Shown: piece after piece, positions 44,975 through 54,462 of the stretch
Layout of the letters: every line of letters begins with the position of its first letter
How positions within the stretch are numbered: the first letter of the stretch is position 1
From: Flavobacteriales bacterium
GTDB lineage: Bacteria > Bacteroidota > Bacteroidia > Flavobacteriales_E > Vicingaceae
Assembly: GCA_020635825.1 (NCBI GenBank)
Contig: JACJZA010000007.1
Location: forward strand, 62,001 to 126,000
Length of the DNA stretch: 64,000 nt
Reading direction: 5' to 3'
Made by a program: the position numbers and the translations under genes
Notes under the pieces: model-generated
Databases searched by the model: none
Told to the model about the DNA's origin: nothing
The model's input: only the letters and a program-made list of their open reading frames with translations

Positions 44975-45520
44975 TTATTGTGCAACTTTTACATTTAAAC
45001 TAAAAAACGAGAACTTATCGTCAACAGGAGCAAAATTATACTCTAATTTCCTTCCTGATTTACGAGCAATATCTATCATTCCTAAACCACCGCCACCTTT
45101 TGCTGACATTTCTCCATTATTTAAAACTTCTTTATAGTAATCTTTTAACTCTTCTTTATCCATAGCATTTATTCTGTCTAATCGGTCTTTCATATTGTTC
45201 ACATTTTCTTGAGCAATATAGTTTCCGGTCATGATAGAATATTCGCCATCTTGTTCTTTACGAATCATAAATAAAGCACTCTTTTCATTTTGAGCAGTCA
45301 ATTTATCGTCTTCGTCAATATGATGATATAAGTTTTGTAAGCATTCTACAAGGATATTGTAGACCTTTTTTTTGATTTTAGGAGGCTCGTCCAATGTTTC
45401 CATCTTAGTCTCCATAATTTGAAGTATCGAGGTCAACAAATCCGAGGTAACTTCTCCTTTAAAGGATAGCATTATATTGCCTCTCTCCATCATGTTATAA
45501 AAATCTTGTATATCGTTCAT
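44975..45520 (-). CDS. siaB: SiaB-family protein kinase
   Basis: A 181-residue protein of the SiaB family (GHKL-type ATPase fold). The N-box helix reads LVECLQNLYHHIDED with Glu near 59 and Asn near 63, and the Gly-rich nucleotide loop is KGGGGLGMIDIARKSG at about 141-156. In the Sia system this kinase phosphorylates SiaC. Here the next gene is the siaC-like one and two PP2C phosphatase sensors lie just upstream, so kinase, phosphatase and substrate are all present in one operon. Confidence 0.88.
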   Translation of the reverse strand: MNDIQDFYNMMERGNIMLSFKGEVTSDLLTSILQIMETKMETLDEPPKIKKKVYNILVECLQNLYHHIDEDDKLTAQNEKSALFMIRKEQDGEYSIMTGNYIAQENVNNMKDRLDRINAMDKEELKDYYKEVLNNGEMSAKGGGGLGMIDIARKSGRKLEYNFAPVDDKFSFFSLNVKVAQ

Positions 45521-45600
45521 TATCTATACTTCAACTTTCAAAATCTGTTTTTCAAAGATATTAAATTGAATGAATAATACAAGGGTTATTCAATTTAATT

Positions 45601-48600
45601 TTAAAATTTTATACCAATTACCAAAATATCGTCAATTTGCTCTACATTTCCTTTCCATTTTAAAAACTCTGCATGCAAAAATTCTTGCTGTTCTTTCATA
45701 GGTAAATCTAATGCAATTGTCAATATTTCCTGAAATCTTTTAGTCATCATTTTCTTGCCTTTCTCACCACCAAATTGATCAGCATATCCATCAGAAAATA
45801 AATAAATTACATCATCTTTCTCTATTTCAATTTTGTGGGTAGTAAAATCTTTTACATCTACATATTGTTTACCTCCACCAATTGGAAATTTATTGGCATC
45901 AATTTTTGTCAACTCTTTATTTCTATACAAATACAAAGGTCGGTAAGCTCCAGAATATTCTACCAAAGCATTTTCTTTATCGTAAGAAATTAATGCCAAG
46001 TCCATCCCATCTTTGGTATCTATTTCATTTTGTTTTAATGCTTTTACCACCCCTTTGTCAAGCTTTCTCAAAATCATTCCTGGATCTACTACACTTTCTT
46101 TGTTTACAATTTGATGCAATAAGTTGTGACCAATCATACTCATAAACGCACCAGGAACACCATGTCCTGTACAATCTACTGAAGCAATAATGCTTTTATT
46201 GTTTTTAACTCCAAACCAATAAAAATCACCACTTACGATATCTTTAGGTTTATAAAGCACAAATGATTCGGGAAAATACTTACTAATTTCTTCCAATGGA
46301 GGTAAAATTGCCTCTTGTATTCTTTTTGCATACTGAATACTACTTAAAATATCTCTGTTCTTTTCTTGAAGCTCATGGGTTCTTTCAGCGACTTTTTGTT
46401 CCAGCACATGCTTTTCAGCTTTTAATTTTTGCTCTCGTATTTTTATATAGAAATATACTATTAAAATGCCTAATAAAATACAAACAACATAAAACCAGGT
46501 AGTTTGCCAAAATGGAGGAATTATTCTTATGTTTAAAGCTACTCCATCATTGTTCCACACACCATCATTATTAGAAGCTCTAATACGTAGAACATAATCC
46601 CCACCTGGTAAGTTATTGTAGCTAATATATCTTCTATTAGTTGGTGGAGTCCATGTTTCGTCCAGCCCTTCCAATTTCCATGAATAAAGATTTTTTTCTG
46701 GAAGATTGTAATCTAATGCAACAAACTCAAAAGAAAAGAATCGGTCTTTATAGCTTAATTCTAAATATTTTTTTTGAGAGATATTGGAATCTAATTGAAC
46801 TTCTTTTTCAAATATTTTTAAAGAAGTAATGTATAAAGAAGGTTGATGAGGGTTATCTATTATTTTATCAGGATAAAATGAATTAAAACCATTAATTCCA
46901 CCAAAAAATATTTCATTGTTATCAGAAATAAAATAAGAACCTTGATTAAACTCATTGGATTGCAATCCATCAATTTCAAAGTAGTTTTTAAACTCAGGAA
47001 CAAATTCCTTTTGATTACTAGTATAGTTAAATTTACTAATTCCGAAATTAGTGCTAATCCATACATTTTGCTGTTTATCTATTACAATACCATAGATATA
47101 ATCGTTGGGTAACCCGTCTATTTGATAAAACCATTTTGATTCTTGGTCTTTATAATTATAATGAAGTAAACCTAAACTAGTCCCTACCCAATACTGTTCA
47201 TTTTCTACTTTAGCAATACAGTTGATAGCGATATTTTCTTTATTGATGTTTAAATTGTTAAACTTATTATTTATGAGATTTAATTCACACAGTCCATCAT
47301 TTGTTCCGATTAACAGACTATTTTTTTCTTTATCGAAATACAAACAATTAACATTATTGTTAATTAAACCATCTGTAGTAAAATAATTGGTAAATGTTTG
47401 ATCTTTTTTGTTGAATTTATTAAGTCCATTTAGGGTTGCGAACCAAATATTACCTGATGTATCCTCTTCAATATCCAAAACGGTATTGTTACTTATACTG
47501 GTTTTATTGTATAATTTATTTTCTTCAAAAGGAGATGAAAAGTTGTTGGTTTTAGGGTTAAAAAAATTAACTCCTCCTCCCCAACTTGCCAGCCAAATAA
47601 ACCCTTCTGTATCTTGGTGTATAGCTAAAATACGATGATGTAACTTATTTTTATTAAAAGGGTAATTTTCTATACTTTTATTTTCCCTATCCAAAACATC
47701 TACTCCGCCTCCTAATGTACCTATCCATAATTTACCATCATCGGCTTCCATTATCGCCATAACTGTATTTTCACTCAATGTATTTTTTCTATGCTCATCT
47801 TTGTGGTAGTGTCTAAACCTATTTGCTAATTTTTTATAAATATTTACACCTCCTCCATCAGTTCCTAACCAAACAATATTTTCCTGATTACCAGAAAATA
47901 TACAACGAACATTGTTATTGGATAATGAATATTGGTTTTCCTCCTTGTTGTAATATTTAGAAAATGTTTTAGTAGTTGGATTAAAAATATTCAATCCATC
48001 AAAACTAGCAACCCATAAATCGCCATTATTCATTTCTTTTATATCTCTTATTCTTGGACTACTTAAATTTGCATCTTGGTTTCCTTCAAAAAAATATTCA
48101 TACGATTGGGTAGATGGTTCATATTTGATTAAACCTACATTATTAGTTCCTATCCAAACATTACCTTTACTATCCTCCATTACCACCCTTACTTTGTCAC
48201 TTTTAGGAATTTTTAAATCCCCATTTTCATTAGTATCTGCTATCAGTGTATATTTTCCTGTTTTTTTATTGAACAAATGGACTCCCCCGCCATAAGTTCC
48301 TACAATTAAAATATCATTCTCTTTTTTACTATTGCACAAACTCCAAACTCTGTTATTTGTTAAACTCCCGTTTTCCTGATTGTATCTGGTAAACTTTTTT
48401 GTTTTTTTATCATAACTGCAAAGACCATTATCTGTTCCAATCCATATCAATTTATTATTATCGACAACAATACTCTTTACAGCATTATCAATCAAAGAAT
48501 TTTCATCATTTTCATTGTATTGGAAAATCTCAAATTTATTGGTAAAACGATTGTAAAGATTAAGTCCTGACTCGTTAGTCCCTATCCATAAAAAATCACC

Positions 48601-48873
48601 ATCTTCGCATATCGCAGTAATATTATTTCCCGATAAGGATAAAGAATCATGAGGATTATTCTTAATGATGGAAATACTGTACCCATTATATTTATTAAGC
48701 CCATCTTGTGTTCCAAACCACATATACCCATAGCTGTCTTGCAAAACACAATTAACAACACTTTGTGATAGTCCATCTGAATTAGAAAGATGAGTAAACC
48801 TGATATTATGTTGTCCCGATACATGGAACAAAAAAATAATTTGAGTAAAAATGAATGTAAATAGTTTCTTCAA
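45601..48873 (-). CDS. Propeller sensor-SpoIIE/PP2C phosphatase B
   Basis: A 1090-residue sensor with a signal peptide (FTFIFTQIIFLFHVSGQ), a propeller region that starts LSNSDGLSQSVVNCVLQDSYG and repeats units like GNIWFATLNGLNKFN through about residue 660, a Y_Y_Y domain near 690-775 (LPGGDYVLRIRASNNDGVW), a transmembrane helix near 785-805, a coiled coil, and a SpoIIE/PP2C domain (about 850-1090) with DIVSGDFYWFG, DCTGHGVPGAFMS, FSDGYADQFGG and QIDDILVIG. It lies 80 bases before siaB and 35 after sensor C, so it is the natural SiaA-like phosphatase for the downstream SiaC. Confidence 0.92.
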   Translation of the reverse strand: MKKLFTFIFTQIIFLFHVSGQHNIRFTHLSNSDGLSQSVVNCVLQDSYGYMWFGTQDGLNKYNGYSISIIKNNPHDSLSLSGNNITAICEDGDFLWIGTNESGLNLYNRFTNKFEIFQYNENDENSLIDNAVKSIVVDNNKLIWIGTDNGLCSYDKKTKKFTRYNQENGSLTNNRVWSLCNSKKENDILIVGTYGGGVHLFNKKTGKYTLIADTNENGDLKIPKSDKVRVVMEDSKGNVWIGTNNVGLIKYEPSTQSYEYFFEGNQDANLSSPRIRDIKEMNNGDLWVASFDGLNIFNPTTKTFSKYYNKEENQYSLSNNNVRCIFSGNQENIVWLGTDGGGVNIYKKLANRFRHYHKDEHRKNTLSENTVMAIMEADDGKLWIGTLGGGVDVLDRENKSIENYPFNKNKLHHRILAIHQDTEGFIWLASWGGGVNFFNPKTNNFSSPFEENKLYNKTSISNNTVLDIEEDTSGNIWFATLNGLNKFNKKDQTFTNYFTTDGLINNNVNCLYFDKEKNSLLIGTNDGLCELNLINNKFNNLNINKENIAINCIAKVENEQYWVGTSLGLLHYNYKDQESKWFYQIDGLPNDYIYGIVIDKQQNVWISTNFGISKFNYTSNQKEFVPEFKNYFEIDGLQSNEFNQGSYFISDNNEIFFGGINGFNSFYPDKIIDNPHQPSLYITSLKIFEKEVQLDSNISQKKYLELSYKDRFFSFEFVALDYNLPEKNLYSWKLEGLDETWTPPTNRRYISYNNLPGGDYVLRIRASNNDGVWNNDGVALNIRIIPPFWQTTWFYVVCILLGILIVYFYIKIREQKLKAEKHVLEQKVAERTHELQEKNRDILSSIQYAKRIQEAILPPLEEISKYFPESFVLYKPKDIVSGDFYWFGVKNNKSIIASVDCTGHGVPGAFMSMIGHNLLHQIVNKESVVDPGMILRKLDKGVVKALKQNEIDTKDGMDLALISYDKENALVEYSGAYRPLYLYRNKELTKIDANKFPIGGGKQYVDVKDFTTHKIEIEKDDVIYLFSDGYADQFGGEKGKKMMTKRFQEILTIALDLPMKEQQEFLHAEFLKWKGNVEQIDDILVIGIKF

Positions 48874-48908
48874 TGTTTCTATCAGATTTTCAATAAAGTT
48901 AGAATTTT

Positions 48909-51900
48909 TTAGGATATTTTAATACCACTCAATAAAACATCATCTAATTGGTTTAAATGTCCTTTCCAATCGTTAAAATTTTCACTAATTATTTCCATTT
49001 GAACTTGAGGTTCAAGTTTAGCGACCTTTACTAACAAATCTTTCAATTGTTTAATTAAAAACTTCTTTCCTTTTGGACCTCCAAACTGATCAGCAAAACC
49101 ATCACTAAACATATAAACGACATCATTTTGCTGTAATTCAATTGTTTGTTTTTCAAAAACAAAATTATATTTAGTTCTACCTCCAATTGATTTTTTATCA
49201 GGTTTTAATTCTATTAATTCATTGTCTCTTACAATAAATATAGGACGTTGAGCTCCTGAATATTCTAATTCATTTTTTTCGTTTATTGTTACGACTGCTA
49301 TATCCATTCCATCATTAGAACTTAACTGTTCATTATCGCTTTTAAAAGCATTTAAAACTCCTTGATTTAGCTGAGTAAGAATTAAAGAGGTGTCATCTAC
49401 CTTTTTCTCGTTGATAATATGGTTAAGTAAATCGTTCCCTAGCATTGATACAAAAGCACCGGGAACACCATGTCCAGTACAATCTGCTACTACAAATATT
49501 TTTTTATTTTTTTGTTGAGAAAGCCAATAAAAATCACCACTGACTATATCTCTAGGTTGGTAAAAAATAAAACTTTTTGGGAACATTTTTTTTATTTCTT
49601 CCTTTTTGGGCAGAATAGCATCTTGTAACCTTTTAGCATAAGTAATACTGTCTTTTATATCAGACAAAGCATCGGCTAATTGTGTATTTTTTTCTCTTAT
49701 TTCTTGAGTACGTTCTTCAATGGTTTTTTCTAGTTTTTCGTTTGCCACTTTTAAACGGTAAATACTCAAACGAACTACTAACCAGATAATAATTATAAAT
49801 ATTATAAAATAACATGAGTATGCATACCAAGTTCGAAACCAAGGGGGTAAAATCTTAAATTTAAAAGAGGCTTCAATTCCTTTGTTATTATAGGTGTTCT
49901 TTGAACGTACTTTAAAAACATATTCCCCTTCAAATAAATTGGTATATTGTTTTTTAGTATCATATGACCATTCCGACCAATGTTCATCAAATCCTTCTAA
50001 AAAAAATTGATATTGGTTTCTTTTTTCATCCAAAAAATTGGTGGAGCTAAACTCAAATTGAATAGAGTTATGTTCATAATCTATTTCAGAGAAATGAGAT
50101 TCTACCGAAAAACTACCATTATAAATTGTGGAATCTGCAGCTAAAGAGACCTTATTAATAAGCGTGTAAAAAATACTATTAAACTTTACTGTATTTTTAA
50201 GGTAATTATACTTAATCAGACCTTCTACCCCTCCAAGCCATATATCTCCATTTAACTCAGGATAAAAGGCGTAAATTATACCTTGTGGTAAGCGATTAAA
50301 CTGCTCGTAATTCCATATTGAATTTCCATTGTGAAGTTTTATATATCCCAAACTACTTTCCTCATTACCACCAGTAACAGGTGCATACATCCATATATTA
50401 CTCAAATAATCTTCTTGTAAACGGTAAATTAACCTTGTTCCGTTAGAAAACATTTTGCCTAATGTTGTATCTGCATAAAATTGATACTCTCCATTACTTG
50501 TCTCTTTTTTCTTCATCAACCCTTTATCGGTACTAAATACTAAATCATTTCCGTATGTAAAAACATCTACTTCATATCCTAACAACCCTTGATCTACACT
50601 ATAGGCATTCAGGTTAATTTTTTTTGGTGAAAAATCAGCATTAAGTTTATAATGCATATCTATAGCTCCATCAATATAAGTTCCTAGCCAAATATTTTCA
50701 TCGGATTCTTCATAGATACTTCTAATCTGGTACTTTAAGGTATCAATTTTGTATTCTTTCCAACTATTATTGTAAACTACAAAGGAAAATTCATTCTCTT
50801 TTCCTACAAAAATTAAATTGGAATAATAGTTCGACTTTTCTAAAGCATAAACTATATCATTATTTCTTTTTATAATCTTTCCATTTTTGTCTAAAGTGTA
50901 AATTCCAGAGCTGGTCGCAATAAGTAAATTATCATTTACTTCTAATAAATCCCAACATTGTGATTTAATTTCGGGTTTTAAGTTAAATGAAAGCTTATCT
51001 CCAAAAGGAGTTTCTTCTTTAACCACTTCATATAAACCTACCGATGTAGCCAAATAAAGATTTTTATTAAACCTTGTAATATTCATAATGGTTCCATCAA
51101 TTCCAACATTTTGATTGTAAAGTGAAAAAGGGCTATTGTATTCAATTTTCGTTATCCCCTTATCTAGCATAAGCCATAAATTCCCTTGTTTATCATGAAA
51201 TGTATTCCAACAAGTTTGATTTTGTACGCCTGATTCACTATTAAAAATTTCCTGAATTTCACCTAATTGATTAATAACTATGGCTCCATTCTTTAATGTT
51301 GATAAACAAATATTTCCATCTGGCAATTCCGTAGCTGAATAAAGCTGACTGGTAATAAATATTTCTTTTGTTTTATCATCACCCACTTCATAAATGGTAT
51401 CGGAAGAATAATAATACAACCCATTATCTCTTGTAACTACCATCAATCCATTTCTACAGGCAGCCACAGAATATACCCTCATTTCTTTAAAAAATTCACC
51501 TCCGGGCAATTGATTTATAGTACTATCTTTAAATTCTGCGAGTCCATATTCTAAAGTAGTGGTATATATTTTTTTTCTCACTCTTTCAAAGAGTTTACCC
51601 TCACGTTTCATAATGGTTTTTAGTTCATTGTTTTGATATTTTAAGATAAAATGATCGGATGAAAAATATATTACACCCGGCTCCACTACTATATTCCATA
51701 CACTTCCGAAATTTTGTTCTTCTTCCGGTAATTGATCTGATAAAGAAACAAAGAACGGATTCCCTTTTTCATCTATCTCAATTATTCCTATCTGATTATA
51801 CCCCCCAGCAACTACTTTACCTTCAGGGCCTATTGCCAATGTTCTAATAATAGCTTCATTCGGAGAACTTACCACATCCCATTTTTTACCATTAAAAATT

Positions 51901-52085
51901 AAAACCCCATAATTATTGGCAAAATACATTAAACCATGTTTATCTTGGATAGCATCCCAATTTTGAAAAAAAGCATTGTAATCTTTTGCCGTATAATTAC
52001 TTACAAAAGGTTTGGAGAATTGTGCCGACACCTGATTCCAACCGACCAAAAAGAGAAGTATAGTAAAAAACCTTCTTATGTCCAT
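48909..52085 (-). CDS. Propeller sensor-SpoIIE/PP2C phosphatase C
   Basis: A 1058-residue protein of the same layout as sensor B: signal peptide (FFTILLFLVGWNQVSAQ), a divergent propeller region (e.g. WDAIQDKHGLMYFANNYGVL, ENIWLGTYIDGAIDM), a Y_Y_Y domain near 665-745 (FEGEYVFKVRSKNTYNNKG), a transmembrane helix near 755-775, a coiled coil, and a SpoIIE/PP2C domain (about 825-1058) with DIVSGDFYWLS, DCTGHGVPGAFVS, FSDGFADQFGG and QLDDVLLSG. The propeller differs strongly from A and B, so it probably reads a different signal. First gene of the sensor C-sensor B-siaB-siaC operon. Confidence 0.9.
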   Translation of the reverse strand: MDIRRFFTILLFLVGWNQVSAQFSKPFVSNYTAKDYNAFFQNWDAIQDKHGLMYFANNYGVLIFNGKKWDVVSSPNEAIIRTLAIGPEGKVVAGGYNQIGIIEIDEKGNPFFVSLSDQLPEEEQNFGSVWNIVVEPGVIYFSSDHFILKYQNNELKTIMKREGKLFERVRKKIYTTTLEYGLAEFKDSTINQLPGGEFFKEMRVYSVAACRNGLMVVTRDNGLYYYSSDTIYEVGDDKTKEIFITSQLYSATELPDGNICLSTLKNGAIVINQLGEIQEIFNSESGVQNQTCWNTFHDKQGNLWLMLDKGITKIEYNSPFSLYNQNVGIDGTIMNITRFNKNLYLATSVGLYEVVKEETPFGDKLSFNLKPEIKSQCWDLLEVNDNLLIATSSGIYTLDKNGKIIKRNNDIVYALEKSNYYSNLIFVGKENEFSFVVYNNSWKEYKIDTLKYQIRSIYEESDENIWLGTYIDGAIDMHYKLNADFSPKKINLNAYSVDQGLLGYEVDVFTYGNDLVFSTDKGLMKKKETSNGEYQFYADTTLGKMFSNGTRLIYRLQEDYLSNIWMYAPVTGGNEESSLGYIKLHNGNSIWNYEQFNRLPQGIIYAFYPELNGDIWLGGVEGLIKYNYLKNTVKFNSIFYTLINKVSLAADSTIYNGSFSVESHFSEIDYEHNSIQFEFSSTNFLDEKRNQYQFFLEGFDEHWSEWSYDTKKQYTNLFEGEYVFKVRSKNTYNNKGIEASFKFKILPPWFRTWYAYSCYFIIFIIIIWLVVRLSIYRLKVANEKLEKTIEERTQEIREKNTQLADALSDIKDSITYAKRLQDAILPKKEEIKKMFPKSFIFYQPRDIVSGDFYWLSQQKNKKIFVVADCTGHGVPGAFVSMLGNDLLNHIINEKKVDDTSLILTQLNQGVLNAFKSDNEQLSSNDGMDIAVVTINEKNELEYSGAQRPIFIVRDNELIELKPDKKSIGGRTKYNFVFEKQTIELQQNDVVYMFSDGFADQFGGPKGKKFLIKQLKDLLVKVAKLEPQVQMEIISENFNDWKGHLNQLDDVLLSGIKIS

Positions 52086-52135
52086 CTATTCTGAATAATG
52101 GTTTTATTTTTACAATCGGAAAAGTATAACAATTT

Positions 52136-52882
52136 ATGAGTAAAAGCAAGAATAATCTGAATTGGTTTGAAGATTGGTTTGATTCACCATACTACCATAT
52201 TTTATACAAAAACAGAGATGAAAATGAGGCTGAAGTTTTTGTGAAAAATTTAATAAACTTCGTTTCTCCTACTAAAGATTCAAAACTACTTGATATTGCT
52301 TGTGGCAAAGGAAGACATGCTATCACTATGAGTAATTTAGGTTTTCAAGTTGATGCCTTTGACCTTTCAGAAAACAGTATTCGTAAAGCTAAAGAATTTG
52401 AAACTAATAATCTTTCCTTTTATGTAAACGATATAAGAACTCCTTTACAAATTAATCATTACGACTTGGCTTTTAACTTGTTTACCAGTTTTGGTTATTT
52501 CGAAAATGATGAAGATGATTTATGTGCAATAAAAGCTATTAGGGACTCTTTAAAATCAAATGGAATTCTAGTGATGGATTTTATGAATGTGAATAAAGTT
52601 ATTAAACATATAGTAGAAGAAGAAATTAAGTTGATTGACGGAATTAAGTTTCATATTACCAAAAAAATAAAAGACAATTTTATAATTAAAAATATTTCGT
52701 TTCAACATAATAAACAATCATTTAACTTTCAAGAAAGAGTAAAGGTACTAAGTCAAGCAGATTTTATTCGATATTTTGACGCTGCCAATTTAAAAATAGA
52801 AACTACCTTTGGTAATTATAATTTAGATTCATTTCAGAAAAATGATTCTGAAAGACTGATTCTAATTGCAAGAAAACAATGA
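52136..52882 (+). CDS. Class I SAM-dependent methyltransferase
   Basis: A 248-residue methyltransferase: YYHILYKNRDENEA near the start, the AdoMet-binding LLDIACGKGRHAITMSNLG near 52-70, the acidic VDAFDLSENSI strand, and FNLFTSFGYFENDEDDL in the position of motif IV. The pattern resembles small-molecule or lipid methyltransferases of Bacteroidota, but the substrate is unknown. Its last bases overlap the next gene by 4 (ATGA). It is divergent from sensor C with only 50 bases between. Confidence 0.85.
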   Translation: MSKSKNNLNWFEDWFDSPYYHILYKNRDENEAEVFVKNLINFVSPTKDSKLLDIACGKGRHAITMSNLGFQVDAFDLSENSIRKAKEFETNNLSFYVNDIRTPLQINHYDLAFNLFTSFGYFENDEDDLCAIKAIRDSLKSNGILVMDFMNVNKVIKHIVEEEIKLIDGIKFHITKKIKDNFIIKNISFQHNKQSFNFQERVKVLSQADFIRYFDAANLKIETTFGNYNLDSFQKNDSERLILIARKQ

Positions 52883-53586
52883 GTTCATTCTACACATACA
52901 TTACTCTTTTCTTTATTGCTTTGAGTGGAAGTTTAATTGTTGTATGGAAAAAACCGGCTATATCTCAAAACTTCAAATTATTACTTTCTTTTAGTGGTGC
53001 TTTTTTATTAGCTATTTGTTTTTTACACTTAATTCCAGAACTCTATAAAAATTACAGTACTTCTATTGGGTTATTTATTTTATTGGGGTTTGTCTTGCAA
53101 TTGCTTTTAGAATTTTTCTCTCAAGGAATTGAACATGGACATTTACATATACACAAAAAGGAAAAAAGGAATTTTCCTGTCACTATTTTTTTAAGCTTAT
53201 GCATACACTCTTTAGTAGAAGGTATGGCTTTAACAAATACACATCATCATGATGAAAACACCCCTTTACTTTTAGGTGTTTTAATACATAAACTTCCAGT
53301 GGCAATTATTCTTTCCACTTTATTAATTGGAAAAGATATTAAAGGAACACCTTTATTAGCTTCTATCATTGTATTTGCACTATCTGCACCTATTGGTTTA
53401 TTTTTTGCCGACGAATTTGGAGATTCTATTATAAATAACATTAATTTTTTATTGGCTTTAGCTGTGGGTATATTTCTACACATATCTACCACTATTTTAT
53501 TTGAAGCCAGTGAAGGTCATAAATTTCATTTAAAAAAGTTTGCCATTATTGTTGTAGGTTTGTTGGTAGCCTATTTTACCATGTAA
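52879..53586 (+). CDS. ZIP-family metal transporter
   Basis: A 235-residue protein with about eight helices and the ZIP signature: HLIPELYKNY in the third helix, the His-rich loop HGHLHIHKKEK near 90-100, and the metal-binding helix LCIHSLVEGMALTNTHHHDE near 112-132, followed by HKLPVAIILSTLL. These carry the His and Glu ligands of the transport path. It should import zinc or another divalent metal. Start overlaps the methyltransferase stop and the stop overlaps the GNAT start, suggesting coupled translation of all three. Confidence 0.92.
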   Translation: MSSFYTYITLFFIALSGSLIVVWKKPAISQNFKLLLSFSGAFLLAICFLHLIPELYKNYSTSIGLFILLGFVLQLLLEFFSQGIEHGHLHIHKKEKRNFPVTIFLSLCIHSLVEGMALTNTHHHDENTPLLLGVLIHKLPVAIILSTLLIGKDIKGTPLLASIIVFALSAPIGLFFADEFGDSIINNINFLLALAVGIFLHISTTILFEASEGHKFHLKKFAIIVVGLLVAYFTM

Positions 53587-54137
53587 TGAAAATCATTTCT
53601 TTAAAAAAGAAACATTTACCAAGTATTGCTGAAATGAGCAACCAAGCTTTTGGTATTGATTATTTAACTTATAGTTATTTTGAAAGTTTTTTAACTCAAA
53701 ACAACAAACAAGGATTTGTTGTTGTTGACAAACAGAAGGTAATAGCTTTTATCACAATCATAACTTGTTCTTCTGAAGATTTAAACCAATATATTTTTAC
53801 AGATTCATTACAAATGAACACCGAAGAAACCAACAACATTGGCATCATTAAACAATTAGTTGTAAAAGAAAATTATCAACAAAAAGGAATAGCTTCAAAA
53901 TTGATAAAGCACTGTTTAAACAATATTCCTGCTTCTTTCTACATATACATTGCCTGGAAAAAAGAACTTTTCACCCCCATTTCTCAATTAATGAATAAAA
54001 ATGGATTCAATCCTATATTTACTATTTTTCAATACTGGAAAATAGATAGCATTGAAAAAAAATACCACTGTCCCACTTGTGGTAATCCTTGTATTTGTGA
54101 CGCAATAATTTACATAACAAAAAAGCAGCTTAAATAA
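53586..54137 (+). CDS. GNAT acetyltransferase with C-terminal Cys-rich tail
   Basis: A 183-residue protein with GNAT elements: IGIIKQLVVKENYQQKGIASKLIKHCL near 90-117 forms the core strand, the acetyl-CoA loop QQKGIA and helix, and GFNPIFTIFQYWK closes the fold. It is followed by a Cys-rich tail, YHCPTCGNPCICDAI, with four Cys that look like a zinc site. GNAT domains with a zinc tail often act on proteins or amino acids, but no substrate is evident. Its stop codon lies inside the loop of a terminator hairpin. Confidence 0.85.
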   Translation: MKIISLKKKHLPSIAEMSNQAFGIDYLTYSYFESFLTQNNKQGFVVVDKQKVIAFITIITCSSEDLNQYIFTDSLQMNTEETNNIGIIKQLVVKENYQQKGIASKLIKHCLNNIPASFYIYIAWKKELFTPISQLMNKNGFNPIFTIFQYWKIDSIEKKYHCPTCGNPCICDAIIYITKKQLK

Positions 54138-54148
54138 ACTGCTTTTTT
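54121..54148 (+). terminator. Terminator overlapping the end of the GNAT gene
   Basis: AAAAGCAG (54121-54128) pairs with CTGCTTTT (54139-54146), followed by T residues. The GNAT stop codon (54135-54137) is in the loop. Confidence 0.8.
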
Positions 54149-54166
54149 GTTGTTGATTTTCACTAT

Positions 54167-54388
54167 TTATCTGCTGTTTTTTTTAGCAGTTGCCTTTTTT
54201 GCTACTGTAGTTTTCTTAGTGGTAGTTTTTTTTGCTGGTTCTTTCTTTGGTGATTCTGATGTTTCTTTCACTTGTTTTTTAGTTTTTGGTATCGCAGCAA
54301 ATCCTGAGCTGGCTTTTCTTTTTCTAGTTACACCATAAGTTCCGGCAGTAATTTTACCTCTTTTCGATTTAATATCTCCTTTACCCAT
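54167..54388 (-). CDS. bTHX-type 30S ribosomal protein with extended Lys/Thr tail
   Basis: A 73-residue basic protein. The first 25 residues, starting MGKGDIKSKRGKI and including the GTYGV motif, match the small-subunit protein bTHX, which sits at the top of the 30S head in Thermus and Bacteroidota. The remaining 48 residues are low-complexity Lys/Thr/Ala-rich (KKTTTKKTTVAKKATAKK). bTHX is usually only about 25-30 residues, so this long tail is notable; it recalls the tail of histone-H1-like proteins. The gene stands alone and is convergent with the GNAT gene. Confidence 0.82.
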   Translation of the reverse strand: MGKGDIKSKRGKITAGTYGVTRKRKASSGFAAIPKTKKQVKETSESPKKEPAKKTTTKKTTVAKKATAKKNSR

Positions 54389-54462
54389 ATTTTTATCTTT
54401 TGTAGTTCATAATCAAGCAAATATAAAAAAATGAGGAGTGTTTGTCAAGAAAAAAAGTGGAT

